A DNA stretch of 64,000 bases. Origin: Pristionchus mayeri (Eukaryota > Nematoda > Chromadorea > Rhabditida > Neodiplogasteridae). The stretch covers positions 11,470,001 to 11,534,000 of the forward strand of contig BTRK01000004.1 in assembly GCA_036245805.1 (NCBI GenBank), in the 5' to 3' direction. Positions 26,701 to 41,500 of the stretch are shown one piece after another. The notes below the pieces were generated by a model that was not told the origin of the DNA, did no database searches, and saw only the letters and a list, made by a program, of their open reading frames with translations. Positions within the stretch are counted from its first letter, which is position 1, and each line of letters starts with the position of its first letter. The translations under genes were made by a program, and so were the position numbers.

Positions 26701-29560
26701 TTTCATTACCCTGCCTTAATATGAAGCAAATTGCATGACATTTATTTTTGTAAAATAGTAAAATGTTGAAATTGGGCGTTCATATCGGCATTCAGCACCA
26801 TCCACGATGACATGCCGCTTTTCCATAATTAGGGACCATGCGAGAGAGATTAAATTCGCTTCCCAAAATGTATTTTCATTACCCTGCCTTAATATGAAGC
26901 AAATTGCATGACAATTATTTTTGTAAAATAGTAAAATGTTGAAATTGGGCGTTGATATCAGCATTCAGCACCATCCACGATGGCATGCCGATTTTCCAGA
27001 ATTAGGGACCATGCGAGATATATTAAATTCGCTTCCCAAAAGATATTTTCATTACCCTGCCTTAATATGAATCAAATTGCATGACAATTATTTTTGTAAA
27101 ATAGAAAAAATGTTGAAATTGGGCGTTCATATCAGCATTCAGCACCATCCACGGTGGCATGCCGCTTTTCCAGAATTAGGGGCCATGCGAGAGAGATTAA
27201 ATTATCTTCCCAAAATGTATTTTCGTTACCCTGCCTTAATATGAAGCAAATTGCATGACATTTATTTTTGTAAAATAGTAAAATGTTGAAATTGGGCGTT
27301 CATATCGGCATTCAGCACCATCCACGATGACATGCCGCTTTTCCATAATTAGGGACCATGCGAGAGAGATTAAATTCGCTTCCCAAAAGATATTTTCATT
27401 ACCCTGCCTTAATATGAAGCAAATTGCATGACATTTATTTTTGTAAAATAGTAAAATGTTGAAATTGGGCGTTCATATCGGCATTCAGCACCATCCACGA
27501 TGACATGCCGCTTTTCCATAATTAGGGACCATGCGAGAGAGATTAAATTCGCTTCCCAAAATGTATTTTCATTACCCTGCCTTAATATGAAGCAAATTGC
27601 ATGACAATTATTTTTGTAAAATAGTAAAATGTTGAAATTGGGCGTTGATATCAGCATTCAGCACCATCCACGATGGCATGCCGCTTTTCCAGAATTAGGG
27701 TCCATGTGAGAGAGATTAAATTCGCTTTCCAAAAGATATTTTCATTACCCTGCCTTAATATGAAGCAAATTGCATGACATTTATTTTTGTAAAATAGTAA
27801 AATGTTGAAATTGGGCGTTCATATCGGCATTCAGCACCATCCACGATGACATGCCGCTTTCCCATAATTAGGGACCATGTGAGAGAGATTAAATTCGCTT
27901 CCCAAAATGTATTTTCATTACCCTGCCTTAATATGAAGCAAATTGCATGACAATTATTTTTGTAAAATAGTAAAATGTTGAAATTGGGCGTTGATATCAG
28001 CATTCAGCACCATCCACGATGGCATGCCGATTTTCCAGAATTAGGGACCATGTGAGAGAGATTAAATTCGCTTCCCAAAATGTATTTTCATTGCCCTGCC
28101 TTAATATGAAGCAAATTGCATGACAATTATTTTGTAAAATATTTAAAAATGTTAAAATTGGGCGTTCATATCAGCATTCAGCACCATCCATGATGGCATG
28201 CCGCTTTTCCAGAATTAGGGACCATGTGAGAGAGATTAAATTCGCTTCCCAAAATGTATTTTTACTACGCTGCCTTAAGATGAAGCAAATTGCATGACAA
28301 TTATTTTTGTAAAATAGTAAAATGTTGAAATTGGGCGTTCATATCAGCATTCAGCACCATCCACGATGGCATGCCGCTTTTCCAGAATTAGGGTCCATGT
28401 GAGAGAGATTAAATTCGCTTTCCAAAAGATATTTTCATTACCCTGCCTTAATATGAAGCAAATTGCATGACATTTATTTTTGTAAAATAGTAAAATGTTG
28501 AAATTGGGCGTTCATATCGGCATTCAGCACCATCCACGATGACATGCCGCTTTTCCATAATTAGGGACCATGCGAGAGAGATTAAATTCGCTTCCCAAAA
28601 TGTATTTTCATTACCCTGCCTTAATATGAAGCAAATTGCATGACAATTATTTTTGTAAAATAGTAAAATGTTGAAATTGGGCGTTGATATCAGCATTCAG
28701 CACCATCCACGATGGCATGCCGCTTTTCCAGAATTAGGGACCATGTGAGAGAGATTAAATTCGCTTTCCAAAAGATATTTTCATTACCCTGCCTTAATAT
28801 GAAGCAAATTGCATGACAATTATTTTGTAAAATATTTAAAAATGTTAAAATTGGGCGTTCATATCAGCATTCAGCACCATCCATGATGGCATGCCGCTTT
28901 TCCAGAATTAGGGGCCATGCGAGAGAGATTAAATTATCTTCCCAAAATGTATTTTCATTACCCTGCCTTAATATGAAGCAAATTGCATGACAATTATTTT
29001 TGTAAAATAGTAAAATGTTGAAATTGGGCGTTCATATCGGCATTCAGCACCATCCACGATGGCATGCCGCTTTTCCAGAATTAGGGGCCATGCGAGAGAG
29101 ATTAAATTCGCTTTCCAAAATGTATTTTCATTACCCTGCCTTAATATGAAGCAAATTGCATGACAATTATTTTTGTAAAATAGTAAAATGTTGAAATTGG
29201 GCGTTCATATCAGCATTCAGCACCATCCACGATGGCATGCCGCTTTTCCAGAATTAGGGTCCATGTGAGAGAGATTAAATTCGCTTTCCAAAAGATATTT
29301 TCATTACCCTGCCTTAATATGAAGCAAATTGCATGACATTTATTTTTGTAAAATAGTAAAATGTTGAAATTGGGCGTTCATATCGGCATTCAGCACCATC
29401 CACGATGACATGCCGCTTTTCCATAATTAGGGACCATGCGAGAGAGATTAAATTCGCTTCCCAAAATGTATTTTCATTACCCTGCCTTAATATGAAGCAA
29501 ATTGCATGACAATTATTTTTGTAAAATAGTAAAATGTTGAAATTGGGCGTTGATATCAGC
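20781..29560. repeat. Satellite domain B
   Basis: The signature is a linked pair of variants, GATGACATGCCGC and TTTTCCATAATTAGG, plus GCATGACATTTATTTTTG in the monomer before. They first appear near 20.86-20.95 kb and last near 29.4 kb. Monomers with AAAATATTTAAAAATG linkers (near 24.33, 25.54, 25.71, 28.14 and 28.83 kb) and with GGGGCC-ATTAAATTATC (from about 26.15 kb) foreshadow domains E and C. The borders are therefore interspersed rather than clean. Confidence 0.82.
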
Positions 29561-32500
29561 ATTCAGCACCATCCACGATGGCATGCCGCTTTTCCAGAAT
29601 TAGGGACCATGTGAGAGAGATTAAATTCGCTTTCCAAAAGATATTTTCATTACCCTGCCTTAATATGAAGCAAATTGCATGACAATTATTTTTGTAAAAT
29701 AGTAAAATGTTGAAATTGGGCGTTCATATCGGCATTCAGCACCATCCACGATGGCATGCCGCTTTTCCAGAATTAGGGGCCATGCGAGAGAGATTAAATT
29801 ATCTTCCCAAAATGTATTTTCATTACCCTGCCTTAATATGAAGCAAATTGCATGACAATTATTTTTGTAAAATAGTAAAATGTTGAAATTGGGCGTTCAT
29901 ATCAGCATTCAGCACCATCCACGATGGCATGCCGCTTTTCCAGAATTAGGGGCCATGCGAGAGAGATTAAATTCGCTTTCCAAAATGTATTTTCATTACC
30001 CTGCCTTAATATGAAGCAAATTGCATGACAATTATTTTTGTAAAATAGTAAAATGTTGAAATTGGGCGTTCATATCGGCATTCAGCACCATCCACGATGG
30101 CATGCCGCTTTTCCAGAATTAGGGGCCATGCGAGAGAGATTAAATTATCTTCCCAAAATGTATTTTCATTACCCTGCCTTAATATGAAGCAAATTGCATG
30201 ACAATTATTTTTGTAAAATAGTAAAATGTTGAAATTGGGCGTTCATATCAGCATTCAGCACCATCCACGATGGCATGCCGCTTTTCCAGAATTAGGGACC
30301 ATGCGAGAGAGATTAAATTATCTTCCCAAAATGTATTTTCATTACCCTGCCTTAATATGAAGCAAATTGCATGACAATTATTTTTGTAAAATAGTAAAAT
30401 GTTGAAATTGGGCGTTCATATCAGCATTCAGCACCATCCACGATGGCATGCCGCTTTTCCAGAATTAGGGACCATGCGAGAGAGATTAAATTCGCTTTCC
30501 AAAATGTATTTTCATTACCCTGCCTTAATATGAAGCAAATTGCATGACAATTATTTTTGTAAAATAGTAAAATGTTGAAATTGGGCGTTCATATCGGCAT
30601 TCAGCACCATCCACGATGGCATGCCGCTTTTCCAGAATTAGGGGCCATGCGAGAGAGATTAAATTATCTTCCCAAAATGTATTTTCATTACCCTGCCTTA
30701 ATATGAAGCAAATTGCATGACAATTATTTTTGTAAAATAGTAAAATGTTGAAATTGGGCGTTCATATCGGCATTCAGCACCATCCACGATGGCATGCCGC
30801 TTTTCCAGAATTAGGGGCCATGCGAGAGAGATTAAATTCGCTTTCCAAAATGTATTTTCATTACCCTGCCTTAATATGAAGCAAATTGCATGACAATTAT
30901 TTTTGTAAAATAGTAAAATGTTGAAATTGGGCGTTCATATCGGCATTCAGCACCATCCACGATGGCATGCCGCTTTTCCAGAATTAGGGGCCATGCGAGA
31001 GAGATTAAATTATCTTCCCAAAATGTATTTTCATTACCCTGCCTTAATATGAAGCAAATTGCATGACAATTATTTTTGTAAAATAGTAAAATGTTGAAAT
31101 TGGGCGTTCATATCGGCATTCAGCACCATCCACGATGGCATGCCGCTTTTCCAGAATTAGGGGCCATGCGAGAGAGATTAAATTCGCTTTCCAAAATGTA
31201 TTTTCATTACCCTGCCTTAATATGAAGCAAATTGCATGACAATTATTTTTGTAAAATAGTAAAATGTTGAAATTGGGCGTTCATATCGGCATTCAGCACC
31301 ATCCACGATGGCACGCCGCTTTTCCAGAATTAGGGGCCATGCGAGAGAGATTAAATTCGCTTTCCAAAATGTATTTTCATTACCCTGCCTTAATATGAAG
31401 CAAATTGCATGACAATTATTTTTGTAAAATAGTAAAATGTTGAAATTGGGCGTTCATATCGGCATTCAGCACCATCCACGATGGCATGCCGCTTTTCCAG
31501 AATTAGGGGCCATGCGAGAGAGATTAAATTATCTTCCCAAAATGTATTTTCATTACCCTGCCTTAATATGAAGCAAATTGCATGACAATTATTTTTGTAA
31601 AATAGTAAAATGTTGAAATTGGGCGTTCATATCGGCATTCAGCACCATCCACGATGGCATGCCGCTTTTCCAGAATTAGGGGCCATGCGAGAGAGATTAA
31701 ATTCGCTTTCCAAAATGTATTTTCATTACCCTGCCTTAATATGAAGCAAATTGCATGACAATTATTTTTGTAAAATAGTAAAATGTTGAAATTGGGCGTT
31801 CATATCGGCATTCAGCACCATCCACGATGGCACGCCGCTTTTCCAGAATTAGGGGCCATGCGAGAGAGATTAAATTATCTTCCCAAAATGTATTTTCATT
31901 ACCCTGCCTTAATATGAAGCAAATTGCATGACAATTATTTTTGTAAAATAGTAAAATGTTGAAATTGGGCGTTCATATCAGCATTCAGCACCATCCACGA
32001 TGGCATGCCGCTTTTCCAGAATTAGGGACCATGCGAGAGAAATTAAATTCGCTTTCCAAAATGTATTTTCATTACCCTGCCTTAATATGAAGCAAATTGA
32101 ATGACAATTATTTTTGTAAAATAGTAAAATGTTGAAATTGGGCGTTCATATCGGCATTCAGCACCATCCACGATGGCATGCCGCTTTTCCAGAATTAGGG
32201 GCCATGCGAGAGAGATTAAATTATCTTCCCAAAATGTATTTTCATTACCCTGCCTTAATATGAAGCAAATTGCATGACAATTATTTTTGTAAAATAGTAA
32301 AATGTTGAAATTGGGCGTTCATATCGGCATTCAGCACCATCCACGATGGCATGCCGCTTTTCCAGAATTAGGGGCCATGCGAGAGAGATTAAATTATCTT
32401 CCCAAAATGTATTTTCATTACCCTGCCTTAATATGAAGCAAATTGCATGACAATTATTTTTGTAAAATAGTAAAATGTTGAAATTGGGCGTTCATATCAG

Positions 32501-35500
32501 CATTCAGCACCATCCACGATGGCATGCCGCTTTTCCAGAATTAGGGGCCATGCGAGAGAGATTAAATTCGCTTTCCAAAATGTATTTTCATTACCCTGCC
32601 TTAATATGAAGCAAATTGCATGACAATTATTTTTGTAAAATAGTAAAATGTTGAAATTGGGCGTTCATATCGGCATTCAGCACCATCCACGATGGCATGC
32701 CGCTTTTCCAGAATTAGGGGCCATGCGAGAGAGATTAAATTATCTTCCCAAAATGTATTTTCATTACCCTGCCTTAATATGAAGCAAATTGCATGACAAT
32801 TATTTTTGTAAAATAGTAAAATGTTGAAATTGGGCGTTCATATCAGCATTCAGCTCCATCCACGATGGCATGCCGCTTTTCCAGAATTAGGGACCATGCG
32901 AGAGAGATTAAATTATCTTCCCAAAATGTATTTTCATTACCCTGCCTTAATATGAAGCAAATTGCATGACAATTATTTTTGTAAAATAGTAAAATGTTGA
33001 AATTGGGCGTTCATATCAGCATTCAGCACCATCCACGATGGCATGCCGCTTTTCCAGAATTAGGGACCATGCGAGAGAGATTAAATTCGCTTTCCAAAAT
33101 GTATTTTCATTACCCTGCCTTAATATGAAGCAAATTGCATGACAATTATTTTTGTAAAATAGTAAAATGTTGAAATTGGGCGTTCATATCGGCATTCAGC
33201 ACCATCCACGATGGCATGCCGCTTTTCCAGAATTAGGGGCCATGCGAGAGAGATTAAATTATCTTCCCAAAATGTATTTTCATTACCCTGCCTTAATATG
33301 AAGCAAATTGCATGACAATTATTTTTGTAAAATAGTAAAATGTTGAAATTGGGCGTTCATATCGGCATTCAGCACCATCCACGATGGCATGCCGCTTTTC
33401 CAGAATTAGGGGCCATGCGAGAGAGATTAAATTATCTTCCCAAAATGTATTTTCATTACCCTGCCTTAATATGAAGCAAATTGCATGACAATTATTTTTG
33501 TAAAATAGTAAAATGTTGAAATTGGGCGTTCATATCGGCATTCAGCACCATCCACGATGGCATGCCGCTTTTCCAGAATTAGGGGCCATGCGAGAGAGAT
33601 TAAATTATCTTCCCAAAATGTATTTTCATTACCCTGCCTTAATATGAAGCAAATTGCATGACAATTATTTTTGTAAAATAGTAAAATGTTGAAATTGGGC
33701 GTTCATATCAGCATTCAGCACCATCCACGATGGCATGCCGCTTTTCCAGAATTAGGGGCCATGCGAGAGAGATTAAATTATCTTCCCAAAATGTATTTTC
33801 ATTACCCTGCCTTAATATGAAGCAAATTGCATGACAATTATTTTTGTAAAATAGTAAAATGTTGAAATTGGGCGTTCATATCGGCATTCAGCACCATCCA
33901 CGATGGCATGCCGCTTTTCCAGAATTAGGGGCCATGCGAGAGAGATTAAATTATCTTCCCAAAATGTATTTTCATTACCCTGCCTTAATATGAAGCAAAT
34001 TGCATGACAATTATTTTTGTAAAATAGTAAAATGTTGAAATTGGGCGTTCATATCGGCATTCAGCACCATCCACGATGGCATGCCGCTTTTCCAGAATTA
34101 GGGGCCATGCGAGAGAGATTAAATTATCTTCCCAAAATGTATTTTCATTACCCTGCCTTAATATGAAGCAAATTGCATGACAATTATTTTTGTAAAATAG
34201 TAAAATGTTGAAATTGGGCGTTCATATCAGCATTCAGCACCATCCACGATGGCATGCCGCTTTTCCAGAATTAGGGGCCATGCGAGAGAGATTAAATTAT
34301 CTTCCCAAAATGTATTTTCATTACCCTGCCTTAATATGAAGCAAATTGCATGACAATTATTTTTGTAAAATAGTAAAATGTTGAAATTGGGCGTTCATAT
34401 CAGCATTCAGCACCATCCACGATGGCATGCCGCTTTTCCAGAATTAGGGGCCATGCGAGAGAGATTAAATTATCTTCCCAAAATGTATTTTCATTACCCT
34501 GCCTTAATATGAAGCAAATTGCATGACAATTATTTTTGTAAAATAGTAAAATGTTGAAATTGGGCGTTCATATCGGCATTCAGCACCATCCACGATGGCA
34601 TGCCGCTTTTCCAGAATTAGGGGCCATGCGAGAGAGATTAAATTATCTTCCCAAAATGTATTTTCATTACCCTGCCTTAATATGAAGCAAATTGCATGAC
34701 AATTATTTTTGTAAAATAGTAAAATGTTGAAATTGGGCGTTCATATCGGCATTCAGCACCATCCACGATGGCATGCCGCTTTTCCAGAATTAGGGGCCAT
34801 GCGAGAGAGATTAAATTATCTTCCCAAAATGTATTTTCATTACCCTGCCTTAATATGAAGCAAATTGCATGACAATTATTTTTGTAAAATAGTAAAATGT
34901 TGAAATTGGGCGTTCATATCGGCATTCAGCACCATCCACGATGGCATGCCGCTTTTCCAGAATTAGGGGCCATGCGAGAGAGATTAAATTATCTTCCCAA
35001 AATGTATTTTCATTACCCTGCCTTAATATGAAGCAAATTGCATGACAATTATTTTTGTAAAATAGTAAAATGTTGAAATTGGGCGTTCATATCAGCATTC
35101 AGCACCATCCACGATGGCATGCCGCTTTTCCAGAATTAGGGGCCATGCGAGAGAGATTAAATTATCTTCCCAAAATGTATTTTCATTACCCTGCCTTAAT
35201 ATGAAGCAAATTGCATGACAATTATTTTTGTAAAATAGTAAAATGTTGAAATTGGGCGTTCATATCAGCATTCAGCACCATCCACGATGGCATGCCGCTT
35301 TTCCAGAATTAGGGACCATGCGAGAGAGATTAAATTATCTTCCCAAAATGTATTTTCATTACCCTGCCTTAATATGAAGCAAATTGCATGACAATTATTT
35401 TTGTAAAATAGTAAAATGTTGAAATTGGGCGTTCATATCAGCATTCAGCACCATCCACGACGGCATGCCGCTTTTCCAGAATTAGGGACCATGCGAGAGA

Positions 35501-38500
35501 GATTAAATTCGCTTTCCAAAATGTATTTTCATTACCCTGCCTTAATATGAAGCAAATTGCATGACAATTATTTTTGTAAAATAGTAAAATGTTGAAATTG
35601 GGCGTTCATATCGGCATTCAGCACCATCCACGATGGCATGCCGCTTTTCCAGAATTAGGGGCCATGCGAGAGAGATTAAATTATCTTCCCAAAATGTATT
35701 TTCATTACCCTGCCTTAATATGAAGCAAATTGCATGACAATTATTTTTGTAAAATAGTAAAATGTTGAAATTGGGCGTTCATATCGGCATTCAGCACCAT
35801 CCACGATGGCATGCCGCTTTTCCAGAATTAGGGACCATGCGAGAGAGATTAAATTCGCTTTCCAAAATGTATTTTCATTACCCTGCCTTAATATGAAGCA
35901 AATTGCATGACAATTATTTTTGTAAAATAGTAAAATGTTGAAATTGGGCGTTCATATCGGCATTCAGCACCATCCACGATGGCATGCCGCTTTTCCAGAA
36001 TTAGGGGCCATGCGAGAGAGATTAAATTATCTTCCCAAAATGTATTTTCATTACCCTGCCTTAATATGAAGCAAATTGCATGACAATTATTTTTGTAAAA
36101 TAGTAAAATGTTGAAATTGGGCGTTCATATCGGCATTCAGCACCATCCACGATGGCATGCCGCTTTTCCAGAATTAGGGGCCATGCGAGAGAGATTAAAT
36201 TATCTTCCCAAAATGTATTTTCATTACCCTGCCTTAATATGAAGCAAATTGCATGACAATTATTTTTGTAAAATAGTAAAATGTTGAAATTGGGCGTTCA
36301 TATCGGCATTCAGCACCATCCACGATGGCATGCCGCTTTTCCAGAATTAGGGGCCATGCGAGAGAGATTAAATTATCTTCCCAAAATGTATTTTCATTAC
36401 CCTGCCTTAATATGAAGCAAATTGCATGACAATTATTTTTGTAAAATAGTAAAATGTTGAAATTGGGCGTTCATATCGGCATTCAGCACCATCCACGATG
36501 GCATGCCGCTTTTCCAGAATTAGGGGCCATGCGAGAGAGATTAAATTATCTTCCCAAAATGTATTTTCATTACCCTCCCTGAATATGAAGCAAATTGCAT
36601 GACAATTATTTTTGTAAAATAGTAAAATGTTGAAATTGGGCGTTCATATCGGCATTCAGCACCATCCACGATGGCATGCCGCTTTTCCAGAATTAGGGGC
36701 CATGCGAGAGAGATTAAATTATCTTCCCAAAATGTATTTTCATTACCCTGCCTTAATATGAAGCAAATTGCATGACAATTATTTTTGTAAAATAGTAAAA
36801 TGTTGAAATTGGGCGTTCATATCGGCATTCAGCACCATCCACGATGGCATGCCGCTTTTCCAGAATTAGGGGCCATGCGAGAGAGATTAAATTATCTTCC
36901 CAAAATGTATTTTCATTACCCTGCCTTAATATGAAGCAAATTGCATGACAATTATTTTTGTAAAATAGTAAAATGTTGAAATTGGGCGTTCATATCAGCA
37001 TTCAGCACCATCCACGATGGCATGCCGCTTTTCCAGAATTAGGGGCCATGCGAGAGAGATTAAATTATCTTCCCAAAATGTATTTTCATTACCCTGCCTT
37101 AATATGAAGCAAATTGCATGACAATTATTTTTGTAAAATAGTAAAATGTTGAAATTGGGCGTTCATATCGGCATTCAGCACCATCCACGATGGCATGCCG
37201 CTTTTCCAGAATTAGGGGCCATGCGAGAGAGATTAAATTATCTTCCCAAAATGTATTTTCATTACCCTGCCTTAATATGAAGCAAATTGCATGACAATTA
37301 TTTTTGTAAAATAGTAAAATGTTGAAATTGGGCGTTGATATCAGCATTCAGCACCATCCACGATGGCAAGCCGCTTTTCCAGAATTAGGGACCATGTGAG
37401 AGAGATTAAATTCGCTTTCCAAAATGTATTTTCATTACCCTGCCTTAATATGAAGCAAATTGCATGACAATTATTTTTGTAAAATAGTAAAATGTTGAAA
37501 TTGGGCGTTCATATCAGCATTCAGCACCATCCACGATGGTATGCCGCTTTTCCAGAATTAGGGGCCATGCGAGAGAGATTAAATTCGCTTCCCAAAATGT
37601 ATTTTCATTACCCTGCCTTAATATGAAGCAAATTGCATGACAATTATTTTTGTAAAATAGTAAAATGTTGAAATTGGGCGTTCATATCAGCATTCAGCAC
37701 CATCCACGATGGCATGCCGCTTTTCCAGAATTAGGGGCCATGCGAGAGAGATTAAATTATCTTCCCAAAATGTATTTTCATTACCCTGCCTTAATATGAA
37801 GCAAATTGCATGACAATTATTTTTGTAAAATAGTAAAATGTTGAAATTGGGCGTTCATATCGGCATTCAGCACCATCCACGATGGCATGCCGCTTTTCCA
37901 GAATTAGGGGCCATGCGAGAGAGATTAAATTATCTTCCCAAAATGTATTTTCATTACCCTGCCTTAATATGAAGCAAATTGCATGACAATTATTTTTGTA
38001 AAATAGTAAAATGTTGAAATTGGGCGTTGATATCAGCATTCAGCACCATCCACGATGGCATGCCGCTTTTCCAGAATTAGGGACCATGCGAGAGAGATTA
38101 AATTCGCTTTCCAAAATGTATTTTCATTACCCTGCCTTAATATGAAGCAAATTGCATGACAATTATTTTTGTAAAATAGTAAAATGTTGAAATTGGGCGT
38201 TCATATCGGCATTCAGCACCATCCACGATGGCATGCCGCTTTTCCAGAATTAGGGACCATGTGAGAGAGATTAAATTCGCTTTCCAAAATGTATTTTCAT
38301 TACCCTGCCTTAATATGAAGCAAATTGCATGACAATTATTTTTGTAAAATAGTAAAATGTTGAAATTGGGCGTTGATATCAGCATTCAGCACCATCCACG
38401 ATGGCATGCCGCTTTTCCAGAATTAGGGGCCATGCGAGAGAGATTAAATTATCTTCCCAAAATGTATTTTCATTACCCTGCCTTAATATGAAGCAAATTG

Positions 38501-41500
38501 CATGACAATTATTTTTGTAAAATAGTAAAATGTTGAAATTGGGCGTTCATATCGGCATTCAGCACCATCCTCGATGGCATGCCGCTTTTCCAGAATTAGG
38601 GGCCATGCGAGAGAGATTAAATTATCTTCCCAAAATGTATTTTCATTACCCTGCCTTAATATGAAGCAAATTGCATGACAATTATTTTTGTAAAATAGTA
38701 AAATGTTGAAATTGGGCGTTCATATCGGCATTCAGCACCATCCACGATGGCAAGCCGCTTTTCCAGAATTAGGGACCATGTGAGAGAGATTAAATTCGCT
38801 TTCCAAAATGTATTTTCATTACCCTGCCTTAATATGAAGCAAATTGCATGACAATTATTTTTGTAAAATAGTAAAATGTTGAAATTGGGCGTTCATATCG
38901 GCATTCAGCACCATCCACGATGGCATGCCGCTTTTCCAGAATTAGGGGCCATGCGAGAGAGATTAAATTATCTTCCCAAAATGTATTTTCATTACCCTGC
39001 CTTAATATGAAGCAAATTGCATGACAATTATTTTTGTAAAATAGTAAAATGTTGAAATTGGGCGTTCATATCGGCATTCAGCACCATCCTCGATGGCATG
39101 CCGCTTTTCCAGAATTAGGGGCCATGCGAGAGAGATTAAATTATCTTCCCAAAATGTATTTTCATTACCCTGCCTTAATATGAAGCAAATTGCATGACAA
39201 TTATTTTTGTAAAATAGTAAAATGTTGAAATTGGGCGTTCATATCAGCATTCAGCACCATCCACGATGGCATGCCGCTTTTCCAGAATTAGGGACCATGC
39301 GAGAGAGATTAAATTCGCTTTCCAAAATGTATTTTCATTACCCTGCCTTAATATGAAGCAAATTGCATGACAATTATTTTTGTAAAATAGTAAAATGTTG
39401 AAATTGGGCGTTCATATCGGCATTCAGCACCATCCTCGATGGCATGCCGCTTTTCCAGAATTAGGGGCCATGCGAGAGAGATTAAATTATCTTCCCAAAA
39501 TGTATTTTCATTACCCTGCCTTAATATGAAGCAAATTGCATGACAATTATTTTTGTAAAATAGTAAAATGTTGAAATTGGGCGTTCATATCAGCATTCAG
39601 CACCATCCACGATGGCATGCCGCTTTTCCAGAATTAGGGGCCATGCGAGAGAGATTAAATTATCTTCCCAAAATGTATTTTCATTACCCTGCCTTAATAT
39701 GAAGCAAATTGCATGACAATTATTTTTGTAAAATAGTAAAATGTTGAAATTGGGCGTTCATATCGGCATTCAGCACCATCCACGATGGCATGCCGCTTTT
39801 CCAGAATTAGGGGCCATGCGAGAGAGATTAAATTATCTTCCCAAAATGTATTTTCATTACCCTGCCTTAATATGAAGCAAATTGCATGACAATTATTTTT
39901 GTAAAATAGTAAAATGTTGAAATTGGGCGTTCATATCAGCATTCAGCACCATCCACGATGGCATGCCGCTTTTCCAGAATTAGGGGCCATGCGAGAGAGA
40001 TTAAATTATCTTCCCAAAATGTATTTTCATTACCCTGCCTTAATATGAAGCAAATTGCATGACAATTATTTTTGTAAAATAGTAAAATGTTGAAATTGGG
40101 CGTTCATATCGGCATTCAGCACCATCCACGATGGCATGCCGCTTTTCCAGAATTAGGGGCCATGCGAGAGAGATTAAATTATCTTCCCAAAATGTATCTT
40201 CATTACCCTGCCTTAATATGAAGCAAATTGCATGACAATTATTTTTGTAAAATAGTAAAATGTTGAAATTGGGCGTTGATATCAGCATTCAGCACCATCC
40301 ACGATGGCAAGCCGCTTTTCCAGAATTAGGGACCATGTGAGAGAGATTAAATTCGCTTTCCAAAATGTATTTTCATTACCCTGCCTTAATATGAAGCAAA
40401 TTGCATGACAATTATTTTTGTAAAATAGTAAAATGTTGAAATTGGGCGTTCAGATCAGCATTCAGCACCATCCACGATGGCATGCCGCTTTTCCAGAATT
40501 AGGGGCCATGCGAGAGAGATTAAATTATCTTCCCAAAATGTATTTTCATTACCCTGCCTTAATATGAAGCAAATTGCATGACAATTATTTTTGTAAAATA
40601 GTAAAATGTTGAAATTGGGCGTTCATATCGGCATTCAGCACCATCCACGATGGCATGCCGCTTTTCCAGAATTAGGGGCCATGCGAGAGAGATTAAATTA
40701 TCTTCCCAAAATGTATTTTCATTACCCTGCCTTAATATGAAGCAAATTGCATGACAATTATTTTTGTAAAATAGTAAAATGTTGAAATTGGGCGTTGATA
40801 TCAGCATTCAGCACCATCCACGATGGCAAGCCGCTTTTCCAGAATTAGGGACCATGTGAGAGAGATTAAATTCGCTTTCCAAAATGTATTTTCATTACCC
40901 TGCCTTAATATGAAGCAAATTGCATGACAATTATTTTTGTAAAATAGTAAAATGTTGAAATTGGGCGTTCATATCGGCATTCAGCACCATCCACGATGGC
41001 ATGCCGCTTTTCCAGAATTAGGGGCCATGCGAGAGAGATTAAATTATCATCCCAAAATGTATTTTCATTACCCTGCCTTAATATGAAGCAAATTGCATGA
41101 CAATTATTTTTGTAAAATAGTAAAATGTTGAAATTGGGCGTTCATATCAGCATTCAGCACCATCCACGATGGCATGCCGCTTTTCCAGAATTAGGGACCA
41201 TGCGAGAGAGATTAAATTCGCTTTCCAAAATGTATTTTCATTACCCTGCCTTAATATGAAGCAAATTGCATGACAATTATTTTTGTAAAATAGTAAAATG
41301 TTGAAATTGGGCGTTCATATCAGCATTCAGCACCATCCACGATGGCATGCCGCTTTTCCAGAATTAGGGGCCATGCGAGAGAGATTAAATTATCTTCCCA
41401 AAATGTATTTTCATTACCCTGCCTTAATATGAAGCAAATTGCATGACAATTATTTTTGTAAAATAGTAAAATGTTGAAATTGGGCGTTCATATCGGCATT

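Noticed and set aside
34208..34380. CENP-B box in the AAATTCGCTTTCC segment
   Set aside because: The first half TTCG fits, but the required A and CGGG at the right spacing are missing on both strands, and domain C changes the segment to AAATTATCTTCC.
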